Below, in pieces: positions 27,384 through 36,828 of a stretch of DNA of 64,000 nt (position 1 is the first letter of the stretch; every line of letters begins with the position of its first letter). Made by a program: the position numbers and the translations under genes. Location: positions 186,001 through 250,000 of the forward strand of contig NZ_FNBD01000005.1 in the NCBI RefSeq assembly GCF_900102165.1. The letters are read 5' to 3'. The notes below the pieces were generated by a model. It saw only the letters and a program-made list of their open reading frames with translations, did not search any database and had not been told where the DNA came from. Source of the DNA: Cellulophaga baltica. Lineage in GTDB: Bacteria > Bacteroidota > Bacteroidia > Flavobacteriales > Flavobacteriaceae.

Positions 27384-30300
27384 ATGCCAGTATCAAATAG
27401 AAAAAGTACCTCCTATTATTTTAACCCGTATCAGTTAGTGGTTTTTGTAATTTTTATAGTGCTTTTAAATGGTTGCGCTACCTTTAAAATGCAAGAAAGC
27501 AATGACAATAAAGTTGATGTTACTACCCATAAAAAACCAGTACACACCTTTTATCTTGCAGGTGGTTATGGAGACTACACCATTACTGAAAACAAAACCG
27601 CGGCTATACTATTAAAAAAACAATTGAGTACTGCTGATGAAAACACCACCCTTCTTTTTACCGGCGATAACATATCAGCCACTAAAAACAATTGGAATAC
27701 CGATCAAGAATTGGTAGAAGAACAAATTGCATTAACGGAAAATTTTAAAGGCAAAACTATTTTTATGCCTGGTGTAAATGAATGGAAAAGCTACAACACA
27801 CGCGATGTTGAAAAGGTTGAAAAATACTTAGATGCGATAGATTCTGATGCTTTAAAATTCTTTCCTAAAAATGCTTGCCCTATTGAGCAAGTAGTTATTA
27901 ACGATGACTTAGATTTAATTTTAATTGACTCTAAATGGTTTACTGGCAATTGGTCTAGATTAGAAAATATAAATAAAAAATGTACTGACATCAATACGCG
28001 TATGCGTTTTGCAGAAGAATTAGAGGGTTATATTAATGATGGACAAGGTAAAAATATTGTGATTGCCATGCATCAGCCTATTTTTAGCAATGGGGAGTTT
28101 GCGGGTAAAAAATCATTTAAATCCCATATGACTCCCGCTCCTATCGTGGGTACCGTAGTAAATACGGTCTTAGATTTGGGTGCTTTTTCATCAGATCGTT
28201 TAAATTCAAGACCTTATGAGTTTTTAAGGATACTGGTTAGCTCATTAGCTAAAGCATCGGATAGAATAACTGTTGTTTCTGGCCATGAAGAGAGTCTACA
28301 ATACCTAACAGGAGGTGGAATTCATCAAATAATTAGCGGATCATTGAGTCAAAAATCTGCTACAAAACGAGGTGAAGATAATTTAAGCTCTATTGGAGGC
28401 ACTTTAGATTTTGAGGGTAAATTTACATATGGTAAAAGAGGATTTGCCAAACTTGTATACTATGATGATGGCTCGTCTGATGTTACGTTCATCACTGAAG
28501 ATGACGAAGAAAAAAATGTGGCACTATTACCTAAAATACAAAAGGATACTATTTCCTTAGCCTTTCATGAAGACAATGCAAAGACTATAAAAACTACTAT
28601 TCTAGAAAATCCGGACGCCGATGATAAAACAGCGTTTTATACTTTCTTATGGGGACAACGGTATCGTTCTTATTTTACCACGCCAGTTACCGCAAAAATT
28701 GCACGTCTAGATACCCTTTACGGCGGATTAAAAGTACTTAAAGAGGGGGGCGGACATCAATCATTCTCCTTAAGGCTTGCAGATAGCAATGGCAAAGAAT
28801 ATAATATGCGTTCCTTACGGAAAAATGCCTTAAAATATTTGAAATTTAAGATCAAAGGCGTTGCATATAATGAAGAAGATTATAAAAATACCTTGACCGA
28901 AGAAACTATTTCAGATTTCTTTACCACGGCTCATCCCTATATGCAATTAGTGATTAACCCTTTAGCAAAAGCTATTGCAGTAAACCACTCAAGTCCTGAA
29001 TTGTTTTACATTCCGAAACAAGAAACTTTAGGAGATTTAAATAATGAGTTTGGAGATGAACTTTACTTTATAGAAGAAAGACCTTCTGACGAACAATTGA
29101 ATTATAAGGGCTACCGAAGAGAAATTAATGAATCTGGAGCGATAAAAGATTTTGAGAGTACGACAGATATGCTTGAAAAAATTAAAGAGGATGAATCATA
29201 CACGGTAGACCAAAAATCTTATATAAGAGCTCGTATTTTTGATATGTTGATTGGTGATTGGGACCGCCACCAGGACCAATGGAGATGGGTAGAATACGAA
29301 ACTACCGATGGCAACAAAGAGTTTCAACCTGTCCCTAGAGATAGAGATAATGCATTTCCTAAATTTGACGGCAAAGCTTTGAAGGTCGTAAAGCTCTTTG
29401 CTCCTCAGAGCCGCATGTGGCAATCCTATGATGCTGACATTCAAGATATAAAATGGTTAAACAACAATGGAAACAGTCTAGATAGAGCCATATTAACTAA
29501 ATATGACGCTAAGATATGGGAAGAAGAAGCCCAATTTATTCAAGACAACTTAACAGCGTCTACGATTGATGCAGCATTTAACAAATTACCGGAAGAAGTT
29601 AAAGATTCTACGGCTATAGAAATTAGAGACAACCTAAAATTGCGTCTAATGACCCTAAAGCAAGATGCTAAAGCTTATAGTAAGTATTTAGACAAAATGG
29701 TTTCCTTACACGGTACTGAAAAAGATGATAAATTTGAAATTACAAGGTTGCCAAACGGTGAAACAAAGGTTGTTATTAAAAGAATACTTTCTGATGAAGA
29801 AAATCCTGTAATATTTGAGCGAACGTTTAACAAAAAAGATACCAAAGAACTCTGGATATATGGCCTAGGTGATGATGATGTTTTTGAAGTTAATGGAGAG
29901 GATAACAAATCTATTTTTATAAGATTTATAGGGGGCTATGGAGATGACACCTTTAAAATCAAAAATAAAAAGCATTTAAAAGTCTATGATTGGAAACATG
30001 AAACTAGCATTTTCGAAGGTGAGAACCCTAAGAAACAAATGACGCGCATTTATGATACGAATATGTACCATTGGCGCTATTTTGAAGAAAATACCAATAT
30101 GCTTGTTCCTAATTTGGGATTTAGAACAGATGACGGACTTTATTTAGGTGCTACAAACATCTATACCAACAAGGGCTTTAATCGTGGTGATTTTAGACAG
30201 AAACATACGGTTATTGCTAATTATTATTTTGGTTTTAGAGCAATTGAATTAGGCTATTATGGAGTATTTGCTAATATATTTCCTAAGTGGAATCTAGAAA

Positions 30301-31115
30301 TTAGTGCCTACCATTCCACAGATCGGTTTTCAAATAACTTTTTTGGAGTAGGAAATGAAACTACTAATTTAGATAATGACTTGGGTAAAGATTTTAACAG
30401 AGCTAGGATCGAAAAAACAAGAATTGATGCAGGTATCGCATATCATACGTTAAAGATTAAAGGTGTTTATGAATCTTTTGAAGTCATTGAGCAAAACAAC
30501 CGCTTCTTTAATTCCAATAATTTTACGCCAGAATTATTTGATAACCAAAGATATTTAGGACTAGAAACAGAAGCTTATTATGATAATGATGATGCCAAAG
30601 ATTTCCCTACAAGATCTATTATGTTTGGACTAAATGCCGGATATAAAGCTAACTTGCAAATAAATGATAATCAATTTGGATACTTGAAATTTAAAGCTGG
30701 TATTTCTCATAAACTAATATCCTCTGGTGATTTAGTGTTCAACACAAAAGCAGAAGTAAATACAACTTTCGGAGATACCTACTTTTTCTATAACATGCCA
30801 AGCATAGGCGGTAATAATGGACTTAGAGGATTTAGAGACGAACGTTTCACTGGTAAAACTTACTTCTACGAAACAACAGATTTAAGAGTTAGAATTAAAA
30901 AGTATATGACGGCGGTTGCTCCTATAAATCTTGGTGCATATGGTGGTTTTGATTACGGTAGAGTTTGGAATAGCAATGAAAGTTCTAACGTTTGGCATAC
31001 CTCACAAGGTTTAGGTGTATGGGCAAGTGCTTATAATTTTTTAACTATAAATGTGGGCTATTTTAACTCTGTTGAGGGCAACATGGTTCAGTTTAAATTT
31101 GGCTTTGATTTTTAG
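27384..31115 (+). CDS. Lipoprotein fusion of degenerate metallophosphatase domain and Omp85-type barrel (pseudoenzyme paralogue)
   Basis: A 1243-residue lipoprotein (LLNGC, Cys31) with the same architecture as the product of 13204-16917: phosphatase-like domain, middle domain with WDRHQDQWRW and VPRDRDNAF, and C-terminal barrel with GLRGFRDERFTGK. The metal-binding motifs are largely lost. GDAG is replaced by GGYG (60-63), GNHDW by GVNEW (130-134), HHP by HQP (230-232) and GHEH by GHEE (300-303); only GDN (94-96) survives. The phosphatase domain is therefore probably inactive and structural. The reading frame is intact over 3.7 kb, so selection maintains it. The two paralogues lie in opposite orientation about 10 kb apart. 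The middle domain and barrel role are unknown. Confidence 0.87.
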   Translation: MPVSNRKSTSYYFNPYQLVVFVIFIVLLNGCATFKMQESNDNKVDVTTHKKPVHTFYLAGGYGDYTITENKTAAILLKKQLSTADENTTLLFTGDNISATKNNWNTDQELVEEQIALTENFKGKTIFMPGVNEWKSYNTRDVEKVEKYLDAIDSDALKFFPKNACPIEQVVINDDLDLILIDSKWFTGNWSRLENINKKCTDINTRMRFAEELEGYINDGQGKNIVIAMHQPIFSNGEFAGKKSFKSHMTPAPIVGTVVNTVLDLGAFSSDRLNSRPYEFLRILVSSLAKASDRITVVSGHEESLQYLTGGGIHQIISGSLSQKSATKRGEDNLSSIGGTLDFEGKFTYGKRGFAKLVYYDDGSSDVTFITEDDEEKNVALLPKIQKDTISLAFHEDNAKTIKTTILENPDADDKTAFYTFLWGQRYRSYFTTPVTAKIARLDTLYGGLKVLKEGGGHQSFSLRLADSNGKEYNMRSLRKNALKYLKFKIKGVAYNEEDYKNTLTEETISDFFTTAHPYMQLVINPLAKAIAVNHSSPELFYIPKQETLGDLNNEFGDELYFIEERPSDEQLNYKGYRREINESGAIKDFESTTDMLEKIKEDESYTVDQKSYIRARIFDMLIGDWDRHQDQWRWVEYETTDGNKEFQPVPRDRDNAFPKFDGKALKVVKLFAPQSRMWQSYDADIQDIKWLNNNGNSLDRAILTKYDAKIWEEEAQFIQDNLTASTIDAAFNKLPEEVKDSTAIEIRDNLKLRLMTLKQDAKAYSKYLDKMVSLHGTEKDDKFEITRLPNGETKVVIKRILSDEENPVIFERTFNKKDTKELWIYGLGDDDVFEVNGEDNKSIFIRFIGGYGDDTFKIKNKKHLKVYDWKHETSIFEGENPKKQMTRIYDTNMYHWRYFEENTNMLVPNLGFRTDDGLYLGATNIYTNKGFNRGDFRQKHTVIANYYFGFRAIELGYYGVFANIFPKWNLEISAYHSTDRFSNNFFGVGNETTNLDNDLGKDFNRARIEKTRIDAGIAYHTLKIKGVYESFEVIEQNNRFFNSNNFTPELFDNQRYLGLETEAYYDNDDAKDFPTRSIMFGLNAGYKANLQINDNQFGYLKFKAGISHKLISSGDLVFNTKAEVNTTFGDTYFFYNMPSIGGNNGLRGFRDERFTGKTYFYETTDLRVRIKKYMTAVAPINLGAYGGFDYGRVWNSNESSNVWHTSQGLGVWASAYNFLTINVGYFNSVEGNMVQFKFGFDF

Positions 31116-31184
31116 ACAAATGCATTTAAGTTTTAAATAGGAGCTGATTTTGACTAATTTAGCAGTCTATTTAAAAACATAACC

Positions 31185-31838
31185 ATGTTCAAGAAATCCC
31201 TTACCCTTATCGTTATCTGTTTCTCATTAAGCTCTTGTTGAAAAGATAAAAGTCCGGAAGATTTAATACGATTGAAAGAAAAATTCAAATCGCAGGTATC
31301 CTCTTTTGAAAACAAGAAAGAAAATGCAAATAAGATTGTCAATTCTGGATTAGAATCTCTTAACGCTTTAAAGAGCGCCTTAGAAGACACTAAAAATGAA
31401 GATAAAGAATTTGCCAAAGTATACGGGGATTGGGAAAAAGTAAACAAGCGTGTAGAGAAATTGAATAAAGAATACGAAGATTTGAAAACCAAAGCATCTA
31501 ATCTTTTCACCGCCATGGATACTCAAACCAATAGTTTAAGTGATGAAACTAGCAAGAAAACTTTATTAAAAGCTATCAATAGGGCTAGAACAAAATACAA
31601 CGGTACACTTGCGAACACTTCTAAAGCTATTGAGAAGTTGCGCTTATTGCATGGTGATGCCGTTGAGGTCGTAAAGGCATTAGAAGTTGCTGCTGCTTTA
31701 AATTCTTTTGATAATATCAATGATCAAATGAAAAGTATTGAGGGTCGTGTTGACGGTATCATGCAAGAGCTAAACGTTGCTGTCGTAGAAAGCAAAAAGC
31801 TTTATGAAAAGAAAATTACGGAGTTAGAAGAGCACTAA
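31185..31838 (+). pseudogene. Helical lipoprotein gene interrupted by an in-frame TGA just after the lipobox
   Basis: ATG at 31185 begins a clean lipoprotein signal (MFKKSLTLIVICFSLSSC) in the same frame as a 190-codon open stretch ending at 31838. TGA at 31239-31241 falls immediately after the Cys codon. Without that codon the gene would encode a lipoprotein of about 216 residues with a strongly charged, coiled-coil body (LKEKFKSQ, EKVNKRVEKLNKEYEDLKTK). The next ATG in frame (31272) would give a cytosolic protein without signal. A recent nonsense mutation, a sequencing error or UGA readthrough are possible; the rest of the frame is undamaged. The domain is not recognised. Confidence 0.75.
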
Positions 31839-31878
31839 GAGGTACCGATGGTCTAATTTAACATCAATTTTAAATTCA

Positions 31879-31895
31879 TTGGCAGGGTATTTGCT
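31879..31895 (+). promoter_or_regulatory. Second sigma-54-like promoter
   Basis: TTGGCAGGGTATTTGCT fits TTGGCAC-N5-TTGCT with one substitution (C to G at the end of the -24 hexamer). The GG and GC pairs are correctly spaced by 10 bp. The predicted start site (about 31906) is 24 bp before the ATG at 31930. It may belong to the same regulon as the promoter at 20826. Confidence 0.6.
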
Positions 31896-31929
31896 AAATT
31901 TACTATTAGCTAACATCTATTTTTAATTT

Positions 31930-32580
31930 ATGAAGCGGTTATTCTTTTTTGCATGTTGTAGTTTACTTTTTCAAGCAGGGTTCTCCCAAGAAGGAGTTAT
32001 CAAGGCACAGCCTATAAAAATTGAAAGTAAAAACCCTACTGATTTAAAATTGATTCCGGAGCAAAAAACAAACTTGTCTCTGAACATGCCAGACCTATTA
32101 GGAAAGCAAGAAGACTCCAACACTAAGGATTCTTTAGAGCCAAAAATTTCCATGCTTCCAACTAAAGATTTGGTACAGGCGGGTAAGGATTTAAAATTAA
32201 ATCCGAAATTTGGAGAAAACTCTGGTCAAAGTCAGGGTAAGCATTTCCCTAATATGTATTTAGGCGATATCAAAAACAATGGAAAATTTATAGGTATTGT
32301 TTGTCGTGATCATGAATATGTAGATGGCGATTTAGTAAGTATCTCTGTAAACGGAGAAGTTGTGGACCCTAAGTTATTTTTAACAGGAGCTTTTAAAGGA
32401 GTAAATGTAGATCTTAAGCAAGGTTTTAACCGGATAGAATTTAAAGCGCTAAATGAAGGTTCTTCCAGCCCAAATACCGCTCAAATTAATGTTTACGATG
32501 ATCAGGGCAAACTACTTTATGCCAATCAATGGAATTTATCTGCAGGTAGCGTTGCTACTTTTATTGTTACTAAGGATTAG
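31930..32580 (+). CDS. Secreted protein of unknown function, predicted sigma-54-dependent
   Basis: A 216-residue protein with a signal peptide (MKRLFFFACCSLLFQAGFSQ, likely cleaved after FSQ). Residues 20-105 are low-complexity and polar. The C-terminal half (from about 110) looks like an all-beta, Ig- or carbohydrate-binding-like domain (GDLVSISVNGEVVDPK, KQGFNRIEFKALNEG, INVYDDQGKLLY). No T9SS sorting tail or lipobox is present, so it is probably periplasmic. It stands as a single gene with a sigma-54-like promoter directly upstream. Family not recognised. Confidence 0.75.
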   Translation: MKRLFFFACCSLLFQAGFSQEGVIKAQPIKIESKNPTDLKLIPEQKTNLSLNMPDLLGKQEDSNTKDSLEPKISMLPTKDLVQAGKDLKLNPKFGENSGQSQGKHFPNMYLGDIKNNGKFIGIVCRDHEYVDGDLVSISVNGEVVDPKLFLTGAFKGVNVDLKQGFNRIEFKALNEGSSSPNTAQINVYDDQGKLLYANQWNLSAGSVATFIVTKD

Positions 32581-32658
32581 GTTTTTCTAACTTTTATCTC
32601 CTCATTTTTAATCTCATTATTTAATATATTTACAGTCTCAAATTAGATACTAATTTTC

Positions 32659-33546
32659 ATGGCTAATAAAAAATACACCATCGCTGTTCTTCAATTAAAT
32701 TTGAACAACACTCCAGAAGAGAATAGAAAGAAATGCTTAGATTGGATTCGTAAAGCTGCTGAAAAAGGAGCCGAAGTTATTTCGCTTCCAGAATTATATA
32801 GTAGTCATTATTTCTGCCAGAGTGAAGATGTTAGTAATTTTGAATTAGCAGAACCTTTAGGTGCTATTTCATTTACAGCTTTCAGCGAGTTGGCTAAGGA
32901 ACTTAAAGTTGCTTTGATTATCCCTTTTTTCGAAAAAAGAATGTCGGGCATCTATCATAACAGTGCTTACATAATTGATACAGATGGTTCTCAAGCCGGA
33001 TTGTATCGTAAAATGCATATTCCAGACGATCCACATTTTTATGAGAAATTCTATTTTACCCCTGGTGATTTAGGTTTTAAATCAACCCCTACTAAAAAAG
33101 GAAATATAGGAACATTAATTTGTTGGGATCAGTGGTACCCTGAAGCAGCAAGGCTTACGGCTTTGAAAGGCGCAGATGTAATTTTTTATCCAACAGCAAT
33201 TGGATGGCACCCATCAGAAAAAGAACAGTATGGTGAAAACCAATATGGCGCTTGGATGAATGTTATGAAAGGTCATGCCGTAGCAAATGGTATTTACGTT
33301 GCTGCAGCTAATCGCATTGGTTTAGAACAATATTTACCAGGTACTGATGGTATTCAATTCTGGGGTAATTCTTTCATTTGCGGCCCACAAGGCGAAATTT
33401 TAGCACAAGCATCTTCCGACAAAGAAGAAATTTTATTAGCTGAAGTAGATTTAGAGCTACAAGAGAATGTTCGCCAAAATTGGCCATTTTTCCGTGACAG
33501 ACGTATTGATGCTTTTGGAGATATTACTAAACGCGCTTTAGATTAA
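32659..33546 (+). CDS. aguB: N-carbamoylputrescine amidohydrolase
   Basis: A 295-residue nitrilase-superfamily enzyme. The catalytic triad is visible: Glu in LPELYSS, Lys in YRKMHIPDDP, and Cys in TLICWDQWYPEAA. The motif sequence and length match N-carbamoylputrescine amidases, which hydrolyse N-carbamoylputrescine to putrescine, CO2 and ammonia in the cytosol. The next gene, 4 bp downstream, is agmatine deiminase, which makes its substrate, so the pair forms the agmatine route to putrescine. Confidence 0.95.
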   Translation: MANKKYTIAVLQLNLNNTPEENRKKCLDWIRKAAEKGAEVISLPELYSSHYFCQSEDVSNFELAEPLGAISFTAFSELAKELKVALIIPFFEKRMSGIYHNSAYIIDTDGSQAGLYRKMHIPDDPHFYEKFYFTPGDLGFKSTPTKKGNIGTLICWDQWYPEAARLTALKGADVIFYPTAIGWHPSEKEQYGENQYGAWMNVMKGHAVANGIYVAAANRIGLEQYLPGTDGIQFWGNSFICGPQGEILAQASSDKEEILLAEVDLELQENVRQNWPFFRDRRIDAFGDITKRALD

Positions 33547-33550
33547 TACT

Positions 33551-34585
33551 ATGGCTGCAAGAAGATTTCCCGCAGAATGGGAGAAACAAGAAGGTATTTT
33601 ATTATGTTTTCCACATAACGGAAATGACTGGCCAGGAAAATATGCTGCCATTCAGTGGGCTTTTGTAGAATATATTAAAAAAATAGCTGAACAAGAAACT
33701 GTTTTTTTGGTGGTTGCTACCGATGATTTAAAAATAAAGGTGACTGAAATGCTAGAAATGGCAACGGTAAACCTTAAAAATATTTCATTTATTATAAAAA
33801 AAACCAATCGCAGTTGGATGCGTGACTCTGGACCTATTATTGTTGAAAACAACGGCAAAAGAGAAGCTCTTAATTTCAATTTTAACGGTTGGGCAAAATA
33901 TAAAAACTGGCAATTAGACAAACATGTTCCGGATACGGTAGCGGCACATTTAAAAATTCCAGTGAACAATGTTACTTATAAAGGAAAAAATGTAGTTTTA
34001 GAAGGCGGAGCTTTAGAGGTAAACGGTTCTGGCACCCTTATAACTTCCGAAGAGTGTTTATTAGATCCGGAAATTCAAGTTAGGAATGCTGGCTTTACTA
34101 AAGAAGATTACGAAGCTATTTTTCTAGAATATTTTGGCGTGACTAATACCATTTGGTTAAAAGATGGTATTATTGGTGATGACACACATGGTCATATTGA
34201 TGATCTATGCCGCTTTGTATCTAAAAATACAGTTGTAACCGTCGTAGAAGACAAACCAAAAGACAAAAACTATCACCCACTCCAAGAGAATTTAAAACGT
34301 TTGCACCACGCAAAACTTGAGGATGGTTCAAAATTGAATGTGGTTGAATTGCCCATGCCAAGTCCCATTATATTTGATGGTTTGCAATTACCTGCAAGTT
34401 ATGCTAACTTCTTAATTATAAATAAAACGGTTTTAGTTCCAACTTTTAACGACGCAAAAGACCACATTGCACTTACTATTTTAGCAGACTGTTTTCCAGA
34501 CCGAAAAGTGATCGGGATTAGTTGTATTGATTTTATTTGGGGTTTTGGCACGTTACATTGTTTGAGCCAGCAAATACCAAAATAA
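33551..34585 (+). CDS. aguA: Agmatine deiminase
   Basis: A 344-residue cytosolic member of the peptidylarginine-deiminase-like (PPAD) family. Signature segments are WMRDSGPII, LEGGALEVNG, GDDTHGHIDDLCRF (catalytic His and Asp) and the C-terminal GFGTLHCLSQQ, whose Cys is the nucleophile. It converts agmatine to N-carbamoylputrescine and ammonia. It is coupled to aguB with a 4-bp gap, a common pairing in bacteria. No arginine decarboxylase is seen in the window, so agmatine must come from elsewhere. Confidence 0.95.
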   Translation: MAARRFPAEWEKQEGILLCFPHNGNDWPGKYAAIQWAFVEYIKKIAEQETVFLVVATDDLKIKVTEMLEMATVNLKNISFIIKKTNRSWMRDSGPIIVENNGKREALNFNFNGWAKYKNWQLDKHVPDTVAAHLKIPVNNVTYKGKNVVLEGGALEVNGSGTLITSEECLLDPEIQVRNAGFTKEDYEAIFLEYFGVTNTIWLKDGIIGDDTHGHIDDLCRFVSKNTVVTVVEDKPKDKNYHPLQENLKRLHHAKLEDGSKLNVVELPMPSPIIFDGLQLPASYANFLIINKTVLVPTFNDAKDHIALTILADCFPDRKVIGISCIDFIWGFGTLHCLSQQIPK

Positions 34586-34752
34586 TAATCGCTTATACCT
34601 TATTGAAAACCCAAAATAACGCATGGCTTCCCTTTTTCTTTATTTCTTGCGTTAATTTAAATTCGTAATCTTAATTGGTTGCCTCAATTAGAAAATGCTC
34701 TTATCCATGGAATTATTCTTATTTTTATTAGAATAAACTATAGGCATGATTA

Positions 34753-35601
34753 ATGAAGTCGATTAATTTAAATTTTAAGCTAATTATTATTTGGTGTATA
34801 ATTTTATGTAGCTATGGCTGTGCTCCTAAAATTGCTCCATTACAGGAAATAACAAAAGAATCTTCTTTATTAGATAAAATAATAGAAAGAGATACCCTCA
34901 AGGTAGGGACAACGACCGATTTTTTACCTTTCACTTATACCAATCCTGAAACTTCTAATTACCAAGGCATAGATATCGAACTTGCCAAAGACCTAGCAAA
35001 ATCACTAAATGTAAATCTTCTGATTGTTAAAACTAGTTGGCCAACATTACTTGCTGATTTAGAAAATGGGTCATATGATATTGGCATGAGCGGTATTACC
35101 ATAAATTTAAAGCGACAACAACAGGCTTTTTTCAGCAACCCTATGCGCTCTAGTGGCAAGGCAGCTATAGCAAGAACTGAAGACCAAGAAAAATACACTA
35201 CCATTGATGCTATTAATACTCCAGAAGTACGTGTGATTTTTAATCCAGGAGGCACAAACGAAACTTTTGCCAGAGACAATTTCCCTAAAGCTCAACTTAT
35301 TTTGAATGAAGACAATTTGAGTATTTTTCAAAAAATTGCTAATGGCGAAGTAGATGTAATGGTTACTGACGCTATAGAAACTCTTGTACAGGAACGAATT
35401 CACCCAGAACTAAAAGCAATTAACCCAGATAGTCCATTCAATTTTTTTGAAATGGCTTACTTATTACCAAGAGATGTTGTATTCCAAGCTTACATAAATC
35501 AATGGTTAAATCTGAGGCAAAAAGATGGTACCTACGATACTATTTTCAAATCTGAACTTGAGAGGATACCCTATCTAAATAAAACCCAATCTCCTAGATA
35601 A
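34753..35601 (+). CDS. PheC-like cyclohexadienyl dehydratase / amino-acid-type solute-binding lipoprotein
   Basis: A 282-residue lipoprotein (SYGC, Cys23) of the family-3 solute-binding fold. Several segments closely match periplasmic cyclohexadienyl dehydratase PheC as I recall it: SWPTLLADLENGSYDIGMSG, NLKRQQQAFFSNP, VIFNPGGTNETFA and EVDVMVTDAIET. The NPGGTNE motif contains the Glu reported as catalytic in PheC. It may therefore convert prephenate or arogenate outside the cytosol, or bind a solute; no ABC permease lies nearby, which favours the enzyme. It is transcribed 167 bp after aguA, probably independently. Confidence 0.75.
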   Translation: MKSINLNFKLIIIWCIILCSYGCAPKIAPLQEITKESSLLDKIIERDTLKVGTTTDFLPFTYTNPETSNYQGIDIELAKDLAKSLNVNLLIVKTSWPTLLADLENGSYDIGMSGITINLKRQQQAFFSNPMRSSGKAAIARTEDQEKYTTIDAINTPEVRVIFNPGGTNETFARDNFPKAQLILNEDNLSIFQKIANGEVDVMVTDAIETLVQERIHPELKAINPDSPFNFFEMAYLLPRDVVFQAYINQWLNLRQKDGTYDTIFKSELERIPYLNKTQSPR

Positions 35602-35933
35602 AATGAATTTTGTATTATTCTTTTATAACACAGCTCATTTTCCTTGCTCCATTAAATTGGAATACTTTTGCGAAGCAGGTTAATACTATTACACTTTTCC
35701 CCTTATTAAGAGCACTATTCCTCTTAACTAAAAATGAACTTATTAGTTTCATTCCGTTTCATAAGCACTGTACATTGCAACAAATGAACCTATTGCAAAG
35801 GGTAGACATTCATTTACTTTGCCAATTAGACATCTAAAAATTAATTTACAAAAAACTACAATAGCCCTTTATTTCTAAAATAATATTTAGTTTGAGCCGT
35901 TTCTAAGAGACAACCACCAACAAAAACCGCCAA
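35602..35933. other. 332-bp spacer without a supported gene
   Basis: AT-rich sequence between the PheC-like gene and the next lipoprotein gene. A 75-codon open stretch is present but has no coding character. No hairpin terminator or known promoter was found. Confidence 0.5.
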
Positions 35934-36752
35934 ATGAAGAGTCTATTAACAACCGTATTATTAAGTAGTTTATTATTTTCTTGTGTCGATAAAAATCCAG
36001 AAGTGGATGAAAAGAAATATTTAACGGCACAAAAAGAATACGAACAAAAAAAAGAAACACTTTCCAAGAGCAAAGGTTTGTATTTCAAGGAAAATAGCGC
36101 TGCTATTATCGCCAAAATAAACAGCCTTCATAAATTAGCAGATTCTACGAATACGTTTAAGGAAGCCTCTACTGATTCTACCATTTTTTACAGAAGCTCT
36201 GCAATTAATTTTATAAATTTTCCAAACTATATTGTCACCGATAAAAGCAAAAGCGTAAACTATTCTAGTTTTGAATTTAAAGCAAAGCAAAAAAGCACCG
36301 AACCTTCTAAATCTGCAGTTTTCATTGCTAAAGAGAATAATGAATTTGCAAAGCAAAACATCAATGACGTCTTAGATGATTTATATTCCTGCACCAACAC
36401 CCCATTAGATATAACCTGTACCAGCTTAAATGAAGAAGAACTAGAGCAATTTAAAGACATTAGCCTGGCCTTTGTAATAGAAGGGTATAGTGTCATGGAT
36501 CCAAAATTAGATGATTCTGATAATTTCTCTTCTGGATTATTTTTTGCATCCATTACTGCCATAGACATTGAAAAGAATTACCCTATTTTAAAGTTTGATG
36601 TTACTGCAACAAACAGCGATCAAATTAAATACCGCGAAGGTGGTTTCATGAATGAAAGTCCATCTCAGAAAATTAATGAAGATTACAGAACCAACATTAA
36701 AAAGGCTATAATAGCGGCATGCAAAAAACACTTCAAGGTTCTCAATTACTAA
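35934..36752 (+). CDS. Lipoprotein of unknown function
   Basis: A 272-residue protein with a lipobox signal (LLFSC, Cys17). An early Lys/Glu-rich helical stretch (residues 24-60) leads to a mixed alpha/beta body with three Cys residues (SCTNTPLDITC and AACKKHF). No domain is recognised. It is monocistronic, followed 17 bp later by a strong bidirectional terminator. Start choice is clear from the signal sequence. Confidence 0.8.
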   Translation: MKSLLTTVLLSSLLFSCVDKNPEVDEKKYLTAQKEYEQKKETLSKSKGLYFKENSAAIIAKINSLHKLADSTNTFKEASTDSTIFYRSSAINFINFPNYIVTDKSKSVNYSSFEFKAKQKSTEPSKSAVFIAKENNEFAKQNINDVLDDLYSCTNTPLDITCTSLNEEELEQFKDISLAFVIEGYSVMDPKLDDSDNFSSGLFFASITAIDIEKNYPILKFDVTATNSDQIKYREGGFMNESPSQKINEDYRTNIKKAIIAACKKHFKVLNY

Positions 36753-36769
36753 AAAACACAGTCATAAAA

Positions 36770-36801
36770 AAAGGACTAAATCTTATAAGATTTAGTCCTT
36801 T
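36770..36801. terminator. Bidirectional intrinsic terminator
   Basis: A perfect 15-bp inverted repeat (AAAGGACTAAATCTT with its complement) spans 36770-36801. It lies between convergent genes ending at 36752 and 36829, with T/A runs at both ends. Confidence 0.92.
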
Positions 36802-36828
36802 CTTATTATCCAGTAAATACCTGAAATT

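Noticed and set aside
31239-31241. Selenocysteine recoding at the TGA after the lipobox
   Set aside because: No convincing SECIS-like hairpin immediately downstream, the next codon is Lys, and a modified Cys followed by selenocysteine in a lipoprotein is implausible; nonsense mutation or error is simpler.
35610-35837. 75-codon open stretch after the PheC-like gene
   Set aside because: No signal, domain or codon character; hydrophobic and Cys/His composition looks random, and the ATG has no supporting context.
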